From Cellulomonas wangleii (GTDB taxonomy: Bacteria > Actinomycetota > Actinomycetes > Actinomycetales > Cellulomonadaceae), in contig NZ_CP074405.1 of the NCBI RefSeq assembly GCF_018388445.1, positions 3,720,001 to 3,784,000 of the forward strand: 64,000 nt of DNA. The letters run 5' to 3'. The notes beneath the pieces were generated by a model. It was not told the DNA's origin. It saw nothing but the letters and a program-made list of their open reading frames with translations, and made no database searches. Below are positions 45,116 through 53,056 of the stretch, in pieces. The position numbers were made by a program, and so were the translations under genes. Each line of letters starts with the position of its first letter. The first letter of the stretch is position 1.

Positions 45116-45646
45116 ATGACGATCAGGACGCAGGAGAGGGTCGGCGGGCTCGTCGGGGCTGGGCTCCGGCCGGTGTCGGAACGTCCGCGACAACTGGTGA
45201 GCGGCACGCGCCGCGCCCAGGGGTGGAGGGCGGTCACGGGCCTCGTGCTCGTGGCGGCGCCGGTGACGGCCTGCTCGGCGGGCGAGCGGATCGAGCACAC
45301 CGTCGTCGGCACCGTCGTCGGCAGCGAGCCGTGGGAGACGACGGTGACCCTCGACCCGGAGAAGGTCACAGCGGGCTGGTCGGAGGCCGGCGGTGCGCCC
45401 GTCCCGCTGCCGCCCGGTGAGGTCGCGGTGCTGCTCTCCCCCGGCGGTGCGGTGCGGGCCCCGACGGTGTCGGCGGTGCGGGCGGAGGCTGACGGCTGGG
45501 TGCTCGACGTCACCGGCGAGCGGCTCGCCCCGGGGTGCGACGGCCCGGCGATGGTCCGGTCCGTGACGTTCCTGCTGCACGTGCGCGCCGATGCACCGCC
45601 GGAGCGGGCGCGCGTGGAGGTCACCGAGCATGAGGTGGGCTGCTGA
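45116..45646 (+). CDS. Probable lipoprotein of unknown function
   Basis: 176 residues from the ATG at 45116, with GGGAG five bases upstream. A hydrophobic stretch near residue 45 ends in a lipobox (AAPVTAC), so the leader before it is unusually long. A GTG at 45197 is an alternative start. The mature part (HTVVGTVVGSEPWETTVTLD, GEVAVLLSPGGAVRAPTV) looks beta-rich. The gene ends inside the 3' end of the convergent MMPL gene (26-base overlap). Confidence 0.65.
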   Translation: MTIRTQERVGGLVGAGLRPVSERPRQLVSGTRRAQGWRAVTGLVLVAAPVTACSAGERIEHTVVGTVVGSEPWETTVTLDPEKVTAGWSEAGGAPVPLPPGEVAVLLSPGGAVRAPTVSAVRAEADGWVLDVTGERLAPGCDGPAMVRSVTFLLHVRADAPPERARVEVTEHEVGC

Positions 45647-47822
45647 CGCGTTCCGCGACGGGTCCGGACGTGGTGGCCGTGGCCCGCGGCGCGAGCGGCG
45701 AGGGCTCGACGCGCAGCACCCGTGCCGCCCACACCGGCAGCCACCAGTTCCAGCGCCCCATCATCACGACGGTCGCGGGCACGAGCACCGACCGGACGAC
45801 GGTCGCGTCGAGCAGGATCCCCAGGGCGATGCCGGACGCGAAGATCGCGACGTCGAGCTCGCCGCCGGACGCCATCGACGCGAAGGAGAAGAACAGGATG
45901 AGAGCCGCGTAGGTGACGAGCCTGCCGGTGCGGGCGACGCCGCGGACGACGGCCGCGCGGGTGTCACCGGTGCGGTCGTACTCCTCGCGGACGCGGGACA
46001 GGATGAACACCTCGTAGTCCATCGTCAGACCGAACAGGAACGCGAAGAGCGTGACGGGCACGAAGGTGCCGATCGCCCCGTCCGGCTGGATGCCGAGCAC
46101 TGCCTGCGTGCCCCAGCCCCACTGCCAGACCAGCACCATCGCACCCAGCACGGCCGCGAAGGACATGAGGTTCATGACGATCGCCTTCAACGGCAGCAGC
46201 AGCGACCGGAACGCCCGCGCCAGCATGACGTAGCTGACGAGCGCGACGAGGACGAGCATCCACACGAACGTGCCGTACGTGATCTGCACGTAGCCGATCT
46301 GCTGGGTCGCGTTGCCTCCCACCATGGCACCTGGGGGCACCTGCGCGACGACGGCGTCGATCGTGGCCCGCCCGCCCGCGGTGGCGCTCTCCTCGACCGG
46401 CAGCACCGTGAGGACGGCGGAGCCGTCGGTGCGCCATGCGTCGGCGTCGGGCGCTGCGACCCCGTGGACGCCGGGCAGCGCGCGCACGTCGTCGGCGAGC
46501 GCGTCGGGGTCGGTACCGGGCGGCACGTACACGTCGAACGACGCGACGACCCCCGACGGCAGGCCGGCGTCCCGGAGCGTGTCCAGGCCGTCGCGTCCTG
46601 GGCCGGACGCCGCGAGGTCGTCCGACGCGGGCACGTCGAGGTTGAGGTTCACGGCCACGGCACCGAGCGCCAGCATCACCGCGGTCGCGGCGGCGGCCGC
46701 GGGCCAGCGCAGCCGGACGACGCCTTCGGCCCAGCGTGTCCACTGCCGGCTGCCGTCACGGTCGAGGCGGCTGGGCCGCACCGACGCCCCGTGCGTGCGA
46801 CGTCCGACCCACGACAGCACGAGGGGCAGCATCGTGATGGACACGAGCGCGGACGTGGCGGTCACGATGGTGCCGCCGATGCCCAGGCTGCGCAGGAGCG
46901 GCACGGGCAGCACGATCATCGTGAGCAGTCCGATGGCCACGGCACCGGAGGAGAACGCCACGGCGTGGCCGGCGGTCCGCATCGCAGCGTGCACGGCCTC
47001 GTCGCCGACGGTCCCGCGCGCACGCTCCTCGCGCCACCGGGCCACGACGAGCAGGGCGTAGTCGATCGCGATCCCGATGCCGAGCAGCGGCAGCATGATG
47101 ACGGTCGTCTCGTGGACGGTGACGAACGGGCTGACCGCGAGCAGGCCGATGTACGAGATCGGGACCGCGACGAACGCGGTGAGCAACGGCACCAGCGCCA
47201 GCAGCGACCGGAACGCCCACGCCAGCACCACGAGCGCGGCGAGCACGGTGATCGCGAGCTTCACGGGCACGTTCAGACCACCGGCGTCGGCACCCGTCGC
47301 GAGCGGGTCGAGGCCCGTGACCTGCAGCGTCGCACCGGCCGGCAGGGCGGGCGTCATGGCGTCGACGATCCGGTCCGTGAGCTGCCCGCCCTCGCCGAGC
47401 GCGCTGCCGGGCAGTCCGCCCTGCTCCACGGGCCCGCCGAGCACCAGGCCGAACGTCGTGCGCCCGTCGTCGCCGACGAACACGGGGTCGCCCGTGTCGG
47501 CCCAGGAGACGACGCGGGCCTCGACGGCGGCACCGGCGGCGGCGAACGCGTCACCGAGGGCGTCGCGCACGCCGGGGTCGTCGACCTGCGCGCCGTCGGC
47601 CAGCGTGACGACCGGGACGAAGGGACGCTCGTAGCCACCCGTGCCGTAGGTGTCCACGATCTGCTGGTTGGCCTCGTACGCGGGCAGCCCCGGGTACTGG
47701 TTGGCCTCCGTCATGTTCGGGATCAGCAGCGCGATGGCACCCCCGCTGGCCACGAACAGCAGCACGAGGACCGTGCGCACCGCGCGCCGGTGACCCAGGA
47801 CGTATCTCGAGAAGCGCTCCAT
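45621..47822 (-). CDS. MMPL/RND-family transporter
   Basis: 733 residues from the ATG at 47822 (MERFSRYVLGHRRAVRTVLV). It has the typical layout of a first membrane segment, a large extracellular loop (YPGLPAYEANQQIVDTYG), five segments with GIGIAIDYALLVVARWREE, then a second loop and a second half with FGLTMDYEVFILSRVREEYD. Both conserved membrane aspartates are present. MMPL proteins export lipids, drugs or siderophores with the proton gradient. It is divergent from the two-component system, 111 bases away, and may be its target. Confidence 0.93.
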   Translation of the reverse strand: MERFSRYVLGHRRAVRTVLVLLFVASGGAIALLIPNMTEANQYPGLPAYEANQQIVDTYGTGGYERPFVPVVTLADGAQVDDPGVRDALGDAFAAAGAAVEARVVSWADTGDPVFVGDDGRTTFGLVLGGPVEQGGLPGSALGEGGQLTDRIVDAMTPALPAGATLQVTGLDPLATGADAGGLNVPVKLAITVLAALVVLAWAFRSLLALVPLLTAFVAVPISYIGLLAVSPFVTVHETTVIMLPLLGIGIAIDYALLVVARWREERARGTVGDEAVHAAMRTAGHAVAFSSGAVAIGLLTMIVLPVPLLRSLGIGGTIVTATSALVSITMLPLVLSWVGRRTHGASVRPSRLDRDGSRQWTRWAEGVVRLRWPAAAAATAVMLALGAVAVNLNLDVPASDDLAASGPGRDGLDTLRDAGLPSGVVASFDVYVPPGTDPDALADDVRALPGVHGVAAPDADAWRTDGSAVLTVLPVEESATAGGRATIDAVVAQVPPGAMVGGNATQQIGYVQITYGTFVWMLVLVALVSYVMLARAFRSLLLPLKAIVMNLMSFAAVLGAMVLVWQWGWGTQAVLGIQPDGAIGTFVPVTLFAFLFGLTMDYEVFILSRVREEYDRTGDTRAAVVRGVARTGRLVTYAALILFFSFASMASGGELDVAIFASGIALGILLDATVVRSVLVPATVVMMGRWNWWLPVWAARVLRVEPSPLAPRATATTSGPVAERVSSPPHAR

Positions 47823-47933
47823 GGCCCCAGGGCACCAGGGCGGTCTTCCGTGGCCGTGCGGGACTTCTGGGGAAAGTCTGAGAACCTCGGCCGACGGTCG
47901 CGCCCGGGGGACGGACCGGGGCAGACTGCCCAG

Positions 47934-48662
47934 GTGGTCACCGTCGCGCCCCGTGTCCTCGTCGTCGACGACGAGACGTTCCTCGCGGACTTCGTGGCCA
48001 CCGCGCTGCGTTACGAGGGCTTCGTCACCCGGACGGCGGGCACCAGCGCGCAGGCGGTGGGGTGCGTGCGGACGTTCGACCCCGACCTCGTCGTGCTCGA
48101 CGTCATGCTGCCCGACCGCTCGGGCCTCGAGACGTGCCGTGAGCTGCGCCGGCTCGGCGTCGACGCGCCCGTCGTCTTCCTCACCGCACGCGACACGCAG
48201 GACGACCGCATCGCCGGGCTCACGGTGGGCGCCGACGACTACGTGGTCAAGCCGTTCAGCCTCGACGAGCTCGTGCTGCGGGTGCGGGCGGTGCTGCGCC
48301 GCACGGGCGTCCAGACGCCCGAGGACGACGGCGACGTGCTGCGGTTCGCCGATCTGGAGGTCGACGTCGCGGCCCACGCGGCCCGCCGTCAGGGCGAGCT
48401 CATCGACCTGACGCCGACGGAGTTCAAGCTGTTGCGCTACCTCGCGGCGAACGCCGGGCGCGTGCTGTCCAAGCGGCAGATCCTCGACCACGTGTGGGAG
48501 TACGACTTCAACGGGAACGACGGCGTCGTGCAGACGTACGTGTCGTACCTGCGCCGCAAGGTGGACGCGTACTCCCCGGCGCTGATCCACACGATCCCGC
48601 GCGTGGGCTACGTCATGCGCACGCAGACGGGGTTCCCCCGACGTCGGGAACGCGCCCGGTGA
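47934..48662 (+). CDS. OmpR/PhoB-type response regulator
   Basis: 242 residues. The receiver domain has acidic residues DD (12-13), phospho-acceptor Asp56 in LVVLDVMLPD and Lys in DDYVVKPFSLDE. The C-terminal winged helix ends with YVSYLRRKVDAYSPALIHTI and RVGYVMRT, the classical OmpR/PhoB DNA-binding signature. I start at GTG 47934. Its stop overlaps the kinase start by three bases (GTGA). The 111-base gap to the divergent MMPL gene is a likely binding region. Confidence 0.95.
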   Translation: MVTVAPRVLVVDDETFLADFVATALRYEGFVTRTAGTSAQAVGCVRTFDPDLVVLDVMLPDRSGLETCRELRRLGVDAPVVFLTARDTQDDRIAGLTVGADDYVVKPFSLDELVLRVRAVLRRTGVQTPEDDGDVLRFADLEVDVAAHAARRQGELIDLTPTEFKLLRYLAANAGRVLSKRQILDHVWEYDFNGNDGVVQTYVSYLRRKVDAYSPALIHTIPRVGYVMRTQTGFPRRRERAR

Positions 48663-49780
48663 GGTCGCTGCGGGCGCGGCTCACGGTGCTGGTGACCAGC
48701 CTGCTCGCCGTCGGCCTGCTGGCGGCGCTCGGCGGCACGCTCGCTGCCGTGAACGACTGGGGCGGCGACGCCGGGTCGCTGCCCCAGATGCAGCAGCGGG
48801 TCCGGGCGGCGGCGTTCACGTCGGCGGGCGTGGCCCTGGTCGCCGGCGCCCTGCTCTCGTGGCACGGGGTGCGGCGCGCGCTGCGGCCCCTGGACGACAT
48901 CGCCCGCACGGCCGAGGAGATCGGCGACGAGCGCACCGACCGCAGGGTCGGTGTCCCCGACCAGCCCGCGGAGGTCGCGCGGTTGGCCGCGTCGCTGGAC
49001 GCGATGATCGACCGGCTCGACCAGGCCCTGGACGCGCGCGCCCGCTCCGAGCAGCGCGTCCGGGACTTCGTCGCCGACGTGGCGCACGAGCTGCGCACCC
49101 CCGTCACGACGATCCGCGGGTACGCCGAGCTGTTCCGCCGCGGCGCCCGCGACGACCCGGCCGAGCTCGCGCGCGTCCTGGAGCGCATCGAGTCCGAGGC
49201 GGTCCGCACGGGCGACCTCGTCGACGACATGGTGCTGCTCGCGCGGCTCGACCAGCACCGCCGGCTCGAGCGCGACCACGTCGACCTGACGCTGCTGGCG
49301 CACGACGCCGTCCTCGACGCGCGCGCCGCCGACCCGGACCGGAAGGTCGTCGTCGACGAGACCGGGCCGGTGGTCGTCGTCGGCGACGAGCCGGCCCTGC
49401 GCCAGGTGCTGGCGAACCTGCTGACGAACGTCACGGCGCACACCCCGCCCGGCACGTGCGCGTCGGTGCGGGTGCGCGCTGCCGACGGGTGGGCGCACCT
49501 CGAGGTCGCCGACGACGGGCCAGGGCTGACGGCCGAGCAGCGCGCGCTCGTGTTCGAGCGCTTCTACCGTGCCGACCCGGGACGCTCCCGGGCCGACGGC
49601 GGCTCGGGCCTGGGTCTGGCGATCGTCGCGGCGATCGCGCACGCGCACGGCGGTGCCGTCGCGGCCGACACGCCCGGCGGGGGTGGGCGCGGGACCGTGA
49701 TGACGGTGACGCTGCCCGGACCGGGGACCGGCCCTCACCTGCACCGACCACCTGTTCCGTCCGGAACGTCCGACCTCTAG
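48659..49780 (+). CDS. Sensor histidine kinase
   Basis: 373 residues. Two N-terminal membrane segments (RLTVLVTSLLAVGLLAALGG, AAFTSAGVALVAGALLSWHG) flank a short extracellular loop. They are followed by a HAMP linker and the dimerisation helix with phospho-acceptor His143 (FVADVAHELRTPVTTIRGY). The ATP-binding domain has the N box (LRQVLANLLTNVTAHTP), DDGPGL and GSGLGLAIVAAI. It is coupled to the regulator by a GTGA overlap. With only about 50 extracellular residues, the sensed signal may be in the membrane. Confidence 0.95.
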   Translation: MRSLRARLTVLVTSLLAVGLLAALGGTLAAVNDWGGDAGSLPQMQQRVRAAAFTSAGVALVAGALLSWHGVRRALRPLDDIARTAEEIGDERTDRRVGVPDQPAEVARLAASLDAMIDRLDQALDARARSEQRVRDFVADVAHELRTPVTTIRGYAELFRRGARDDPAELARVLERIESEAVRTGDLVDDMVLLARLDQHRRLERDHVDLTLLAHDAVLDARAADPDRKVVVDETGPVVVVGDEPALRQVLANLLTNVTAHTPPGTCASVRVRAADGWAHLEVADDGPGLTAEQRALVFERFYRADPGRSRADGGSGLGLAIVAAIAHAHGGAVAADTPGGGGRGTVMTVTLPGPGTGPHLHRPPVPSGTSDL

Positions 49781-49834
49781 TGTGACGAGGGTCGAGCTGC
49801 GTCCCGACGTGGGGGCGCGGGCCTGGGGGGCGCG

Positions 49835-50266
49835 GTGAGCGGACCGGTGGGGGAACCCGCCCGAGCACCCACGCCCACCGATGCCCAGGTCTCCCGCGAC
49901 GCCCCGGCGACGATGAGCGTGCCGACCCTGGCCGCCATGGTCGTCGGCAGCATGGTCGGCGCCGGGGTGTTCTCGCTGCCGCCCGGTTCGGGGTCGCCAC
50001 GGCGTCGACCCGCGGACGCAGCGCCGGCACGCGGTCGTCGCGGGCGCCGCCACCGGGTACACGCTGTTCCTGTTCGTGGCGGCGGGCCCGGAGTTCCTGC
50101 TGCTGTCGACGCTGGTCCTCGCGCCGCTGACCCTGCTCTCCGTGAAGCCCGCAGCGAGCACGGCCGACGCCTGTCCACCCTGACCGAGGCGGTGCTGTGC
50201 GGGGTGGTCGTGCTCGGCGCCGTCATCGCGGTGCTCGGCCTGGGCACGGGCCGGATCGAGCTGTGA
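49835..50266 (+). pseudogene. arcD: Remnant of an ArcD-type arginine/ornithine antiporter
   Basis: The open frame starts like an ArcD protein (SVPTLAAMVVGSMVGAGVFS) but soon becomes arginine-rich nonsense. In a second frame RFGVATA and then ATGYTLFLFVAAGPEFLLLS and [12 protein letters not shown] read like the last membrane segments of the same family. The final part ([20 protein letters not shown]) is in the first frame again. An intact antiporter has about 450-500 residues, so most of segments 2-10 are deleted and two frameshifts remain. It directly precedes arcA, where an arcD gene is expected. Confidence 0.75.
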
Positions 50267-50304
50267 CCGTGCCGCGCGCCACGCCACCCGACGGAAGGAC
50301 GAGC

Positions 50305-51558
50305 ATGACCGCGAACGTCTCGGCAGGTTACGGCGTCCACTCGGAGGTCGGACGCCTCCGCAAGGTCATGGTGTGCCGCCCCGGGCTCGCGCACCGCAGG
50401 CTGACCCCCACCAACAGCGACGAGCTGCTGTTCGACGACGTCCTGTGGGTGGAGAACGCGCAGCGGGACCACGCCGACTTCGTGGACAAGCTGACGACTC
50501 GCGGCGTCGAGGTGGCCGAGCTGCACGACGTGCTCGCGCAGACCCTGCAGGTGCCGGGCGCGCGCGACTGGCTGCTGGACCGCAAGATCGTCCCCGACCG
50601 CGTCGGGCTGGGGCTCGTCGACGCCACGCGTGCCTACCTGGAGTCCCTGTCGGCCGCGCGGCTCGCGGAGCTGCTGATCGGCGGCCTCGCGACGATCGAC
50701 CTGCCTGCCGAGCACCGCCCGCCGGCGATCGGCCTGGCCCGCGAGTCCACCGGCGCGCGCGAGTACCTGATGCCGCCGCTGCCCAACACCCTCTACACCC
50801 GCGACACCACCTGCTGGCTGTACGGCGGGCTCACGCTCAACCCGCTGTACTTCCCAGCGCGGCGCGACGAGACCCTCATCTACCAGGCGATCTACCGGCA
50901 CCACCCGCACTACGTGGGCTCGACCGTCTGGTGGGGCGACCCGGGCAGGGACTGGGGGCAGGCGACGTTCGAGGGCGGCGACATCATGCCCGTCGGCGAC
51001 GGGGTCGTCCTCATGGGCATGAGCGAGCGGACGTCACGGCAGGCGATCACGCAGGTCGCGGCCGCGCTGTTCGCGCAGGGTGCCGCCACCCGCGTGGTGG
51101 TGGCCGGCATGCCGAAGCTGCGCGCGGCCATGCACCTCGACACCGTCTTCACCTTCGTCGACCGGGACGTCGTCACGCTCTACCCGACGATCATGGACGC
51201 GGTGCACACGTTCACGCTGCTGCCGTCCGACCGGGCACCCGGGTTCGACGTCGTCGACGAGGGCTCGGCCGCGTTCACCGACGTCGTGGCGCGCGCCATG
51301 GGTCTGGACCGTCTGCGGACCATCGACACCGGCGGCGACGTGTACGAGTCCGAGCGGCAGCAGTGGGACTCCGGCAACAACGCCCTCGCGCTCGAGCCGG
51401 GTGTGGTGTTCACCTACGACCGCAACACGCTGACCAACACGCTGCTGGAGCGGGCGGGCATCGAGGTCGTCACGATCGTCGGCGCCGAGCTGGGCCGCGG
51501 CCGCGGCGGCGGGCACTGCATGACGTGCCCGATCATCCGGGACCCGGTCACCTGGTGA
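50305..51558 (+). CDS. arcA: Arginine deiminase
   Basis: 417 residues, the family's normal length. It converts arginine to citrulline and ammonia, the first step of the arginine deiminase ATP-yielding pathway. Family motifs are complete: [50 protein letters not shown] and the catalytic cysteine near the end in [11 protein letters not shown]. The ATG is preceded by GGAAGGACGAG. The ornithine carbamoyltransferase and carbamate kinase genes of the pathway are not in this window, and the adjacent antiporter gene is broken. Confidence 0.95.
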   Translation: MTANVSAGYGVHSEVGRLRKVMVCRPGLAHRRLTPTNSDELLFDDVLWVENAQRDHADFVDKLTTRGVEVAELHDVLAQTLQVPGARDWLLDRKIVPDRVGLGLVDATRAYLESLSAARLAELLIGGLATIDLPAEHRPPAIGLARESTGAREYLMPPLPNTLYTRDTTCWLYGGLTLNPLYFPARRDETLIYQAIYRHHPHYVGSTVWWGDPGRDWGQATFEGGDIMPVGDGVVLMGMSERTSRQAITQVAAALFAQGAATRVVVAGMPKLRAAMHLDTVFTFVDRDVVTLYPTIMDAVHTFTLLPSDRAPGFDVVDEGSAAFTDVVARAMGLDRLRTIDTGGDVYESERQQWDSGNNALALEPGVVFTYDRNTLTNTLLERAGIEVVTIVGAELGRGRGGGHCMTCPIIRDPVTW

Positions 51559-51574
51559 CTCTCGAACCACCGTG

Positions 51575-51593
51575 CCCGTCGACGCGCGACGGG
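51575..51593 (+). terminator. Weak hairpin after arcA
   Basis: CCCGTCG, loop ACGCG, CGACGGG forms a 7-base-pair stem 17 bases after the arcA stop. No U run follows. Plausible but short. Confidence 0.35.
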
Positions 51594-51642
51594 ACACCTC
51601 ATCGTGAGACGGGTCGCGCTCCTGGATCACCAGGGGTCGTCG

Positions 51643-52536
51643 TCACCGTGAGGCCCAGCCCGCCGGGACGAGCTGGGAGGTGACGACGTCGGTGAGGGCC
51701 CCGGGTGCGACGGTGGCCTCGTACAGCGCGGCCTCGACCTTGTCCATGCGCAGCCCTTCGGCGAGGTCGGCGTCGTGCGTGGTCGCGCACACGCGGACCA
51801 GGGGTCGCCCACGGTCCGTGAACTCGTCGACCACGCGGACGTCCAGCCCGTTCCACCGCGCCTCGACGTACAGCTCGAACAGCTCCTCGACGTCGCCGCG
51901 CGGGACGTCCCGACGGAAGCGTCCCGCGGCCGTGCGCTCGAAGCCGTCGAGCGGCTCAGCGGCGGCGAGGACGACGCGGTCGCCCAGCACGTCGGCGGGA
52001 TGCACGTTCCCGTTCCACCGGGCCAGGGGGCCGACGTGCAACGGCAGGAGCCCGAACGCGACCGCGCGGTCCTCGGTCACCCACCCGTGCGCGACGTCCA
52101 CGTACGTGGCGAGCAGCACGCTGGAGCCGTCGGCGCCGACGCGCACCAGCTGCGCACCCGCCGGTACCCGCGAGTGCACGAACCAGTAGAGCGGGACGAC
52201 GTGGTCGGGAACGCCCACGAAGCCCGTGCCCGTGAACGGCGGGCGGTCGAGGAACGGGCCGCCCGTCCGCTCGCGCGTGCGACGGTCCGGGCCACCGACG
52301 GCGTCCTCGAACCGGAGCTGAGCCGTGGCGTCGAACCTCAGCACGTCGACGTGCGGGCTGTCCGGCCCGTAGGGCGATCCCGGGTACGCCAGGCCGTGCG
52401 CCCGGACCAGGTCGGCGGCGGTGCTCGCCCACGTCACGGTCTGCGCGGGGACCGCGAATCCCCCCGTGCGCTCGTACCCCGCGGCGAGGTACACGTCGCT
52501 CAGCTGCGGCGTCACCGCCTTCTGCATCAGCGTCAC
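51643..52536 (-). CDS. Unknown protein downstream of the toxin/immunity pair
   Basis: 297 residues from the GTG at 52536, ten bases after GGAGG. A GTG nine bases earlier is too close to that site. No signal peptide. Sequence such as AHGLAYPGSPYGPDSPHVDV, VPLYWFVHSRVPAGAQLVRV and VEELFELYVEARWNGLDVRV suggests a compact alpha/beta protein with no recognised family. It follows the candidate immunity gene by about 60 bases and is probably co-transcribed with the toxin locus, so a second immunity or accessory role is possible. Confidence 0.7.
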   Translation of the reverse strand: MTLMQKAVTPQLSDVYLAAGYERTGGFAVPAQTVTWASTAADLVRAHGLAYPGSPYGPDSPHVDVLRFDATAQLRFEDAVGGPDRRTRERTGGPFLDRPPFTGTGFVGVPDHVVPLYWFVHSRVPAGAQLVRVGADGSSVLLATYVDVAHGWVTEDRAVAFGLLPLHVGPLARWNGNVHPADVLGDRVVLAAAEPLDGFERTAAGRFRRDVPRGDVEELFELYVEARWNGLDVRVVDEFTDRGRPLVRVCATTHDADLAEGLRMDKVEAALYEATVAPGALTDVVTSQLVPAGWASR

Positions 52537-52600
52537 GCGACGCACACCTCCAGGTCGTCGTCATGCCTGTGCGACGGCGGATCCGCCGCACCACCGTTCC

Positions 52601-53056
52601 TCAGGAGACCCGCCTGCCCGGCAGGGCGACGTCCCGGCGCACGCTGCGCACGTCGGTCAGCTGGTCGCCAGGGATCGCCCCCTGGGACATACGGTCGTAC
52701 CGCCGGTAGTTGAGGTACGGCGGCTCACCCGCCGGCTCCTCGTACCTGCCGAACGGGGACTGCTCCTGGATCCGCGTCATGTGCGTCACCAGAGCCCGAC
52801 CGGTCTCCTCGTCCCAGTCGTCGACCTGCACGACCCACCCACCTGGCGCCCGCGCCCACACCTCGATCTCGTAGGCCTCGTCAAGGTCCGTTCCGGCGAC
52901 ACGGGCAAACCACATGCCGCGGTCATCCCATTCGAAACCGTCCGGTCGCGGTGCCGACCCGGGGGCGAAGAGCCCGGCCGTCACACCCTCTCGACGCGGC
53001 GTGATGCTCGCTCGGTAGGTGACACCCCGATAGACCGCGAACTGGCCGACCTTCAT
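52601..53056 (-). CDS. Candidate immunity protein of the polymorphic toxin
   Basis: 151 residues from the ATG at 53056 (MKVGQFAVYRGVTYRASITP), which overlaps the toxin stop as ATGA and has GGAGAGG upstream. It is a small acidic cytoplasmic protein, beta-rich at the start and with a basic tail. Position directly behind the toxin, small size and translational coupling are the usual signs of an immunity gene. No known Imm family is recognised from the sequence. Confidence 0.75.
   Translation of the reverse strand: MKVGQFAVYRGVTYRASITPRREGVTAGLFAPGSAPRPDGFEWDDRGMWFARVAGTDLDEAYEIEVWARAPGGWVVQVDDWDEETGRALVTHMTRIQEQSPFGRYEEPAGEPPYLNYRRYDRMSQGAIPGDQLTDVRSVRRDVALPGRRVS

Noticed and set aside
45591..47930. 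Upstream extension of the response-regulator frame for more than 700 codons
   Set aside because: It runs antisense through the MMPL gene with Arg/His/Asp-rich low-complexity sequence. The receiver domain begins right after GTG 47934.
47823..47933. Direct or inverted repeats in the MMPL/two-component intergenic region as a regulator site
   Set aside because: Only short imperfect repeats were visible (for example around GGGGAAAGTCTGAGAACC). None was clear enough to list as an operator.
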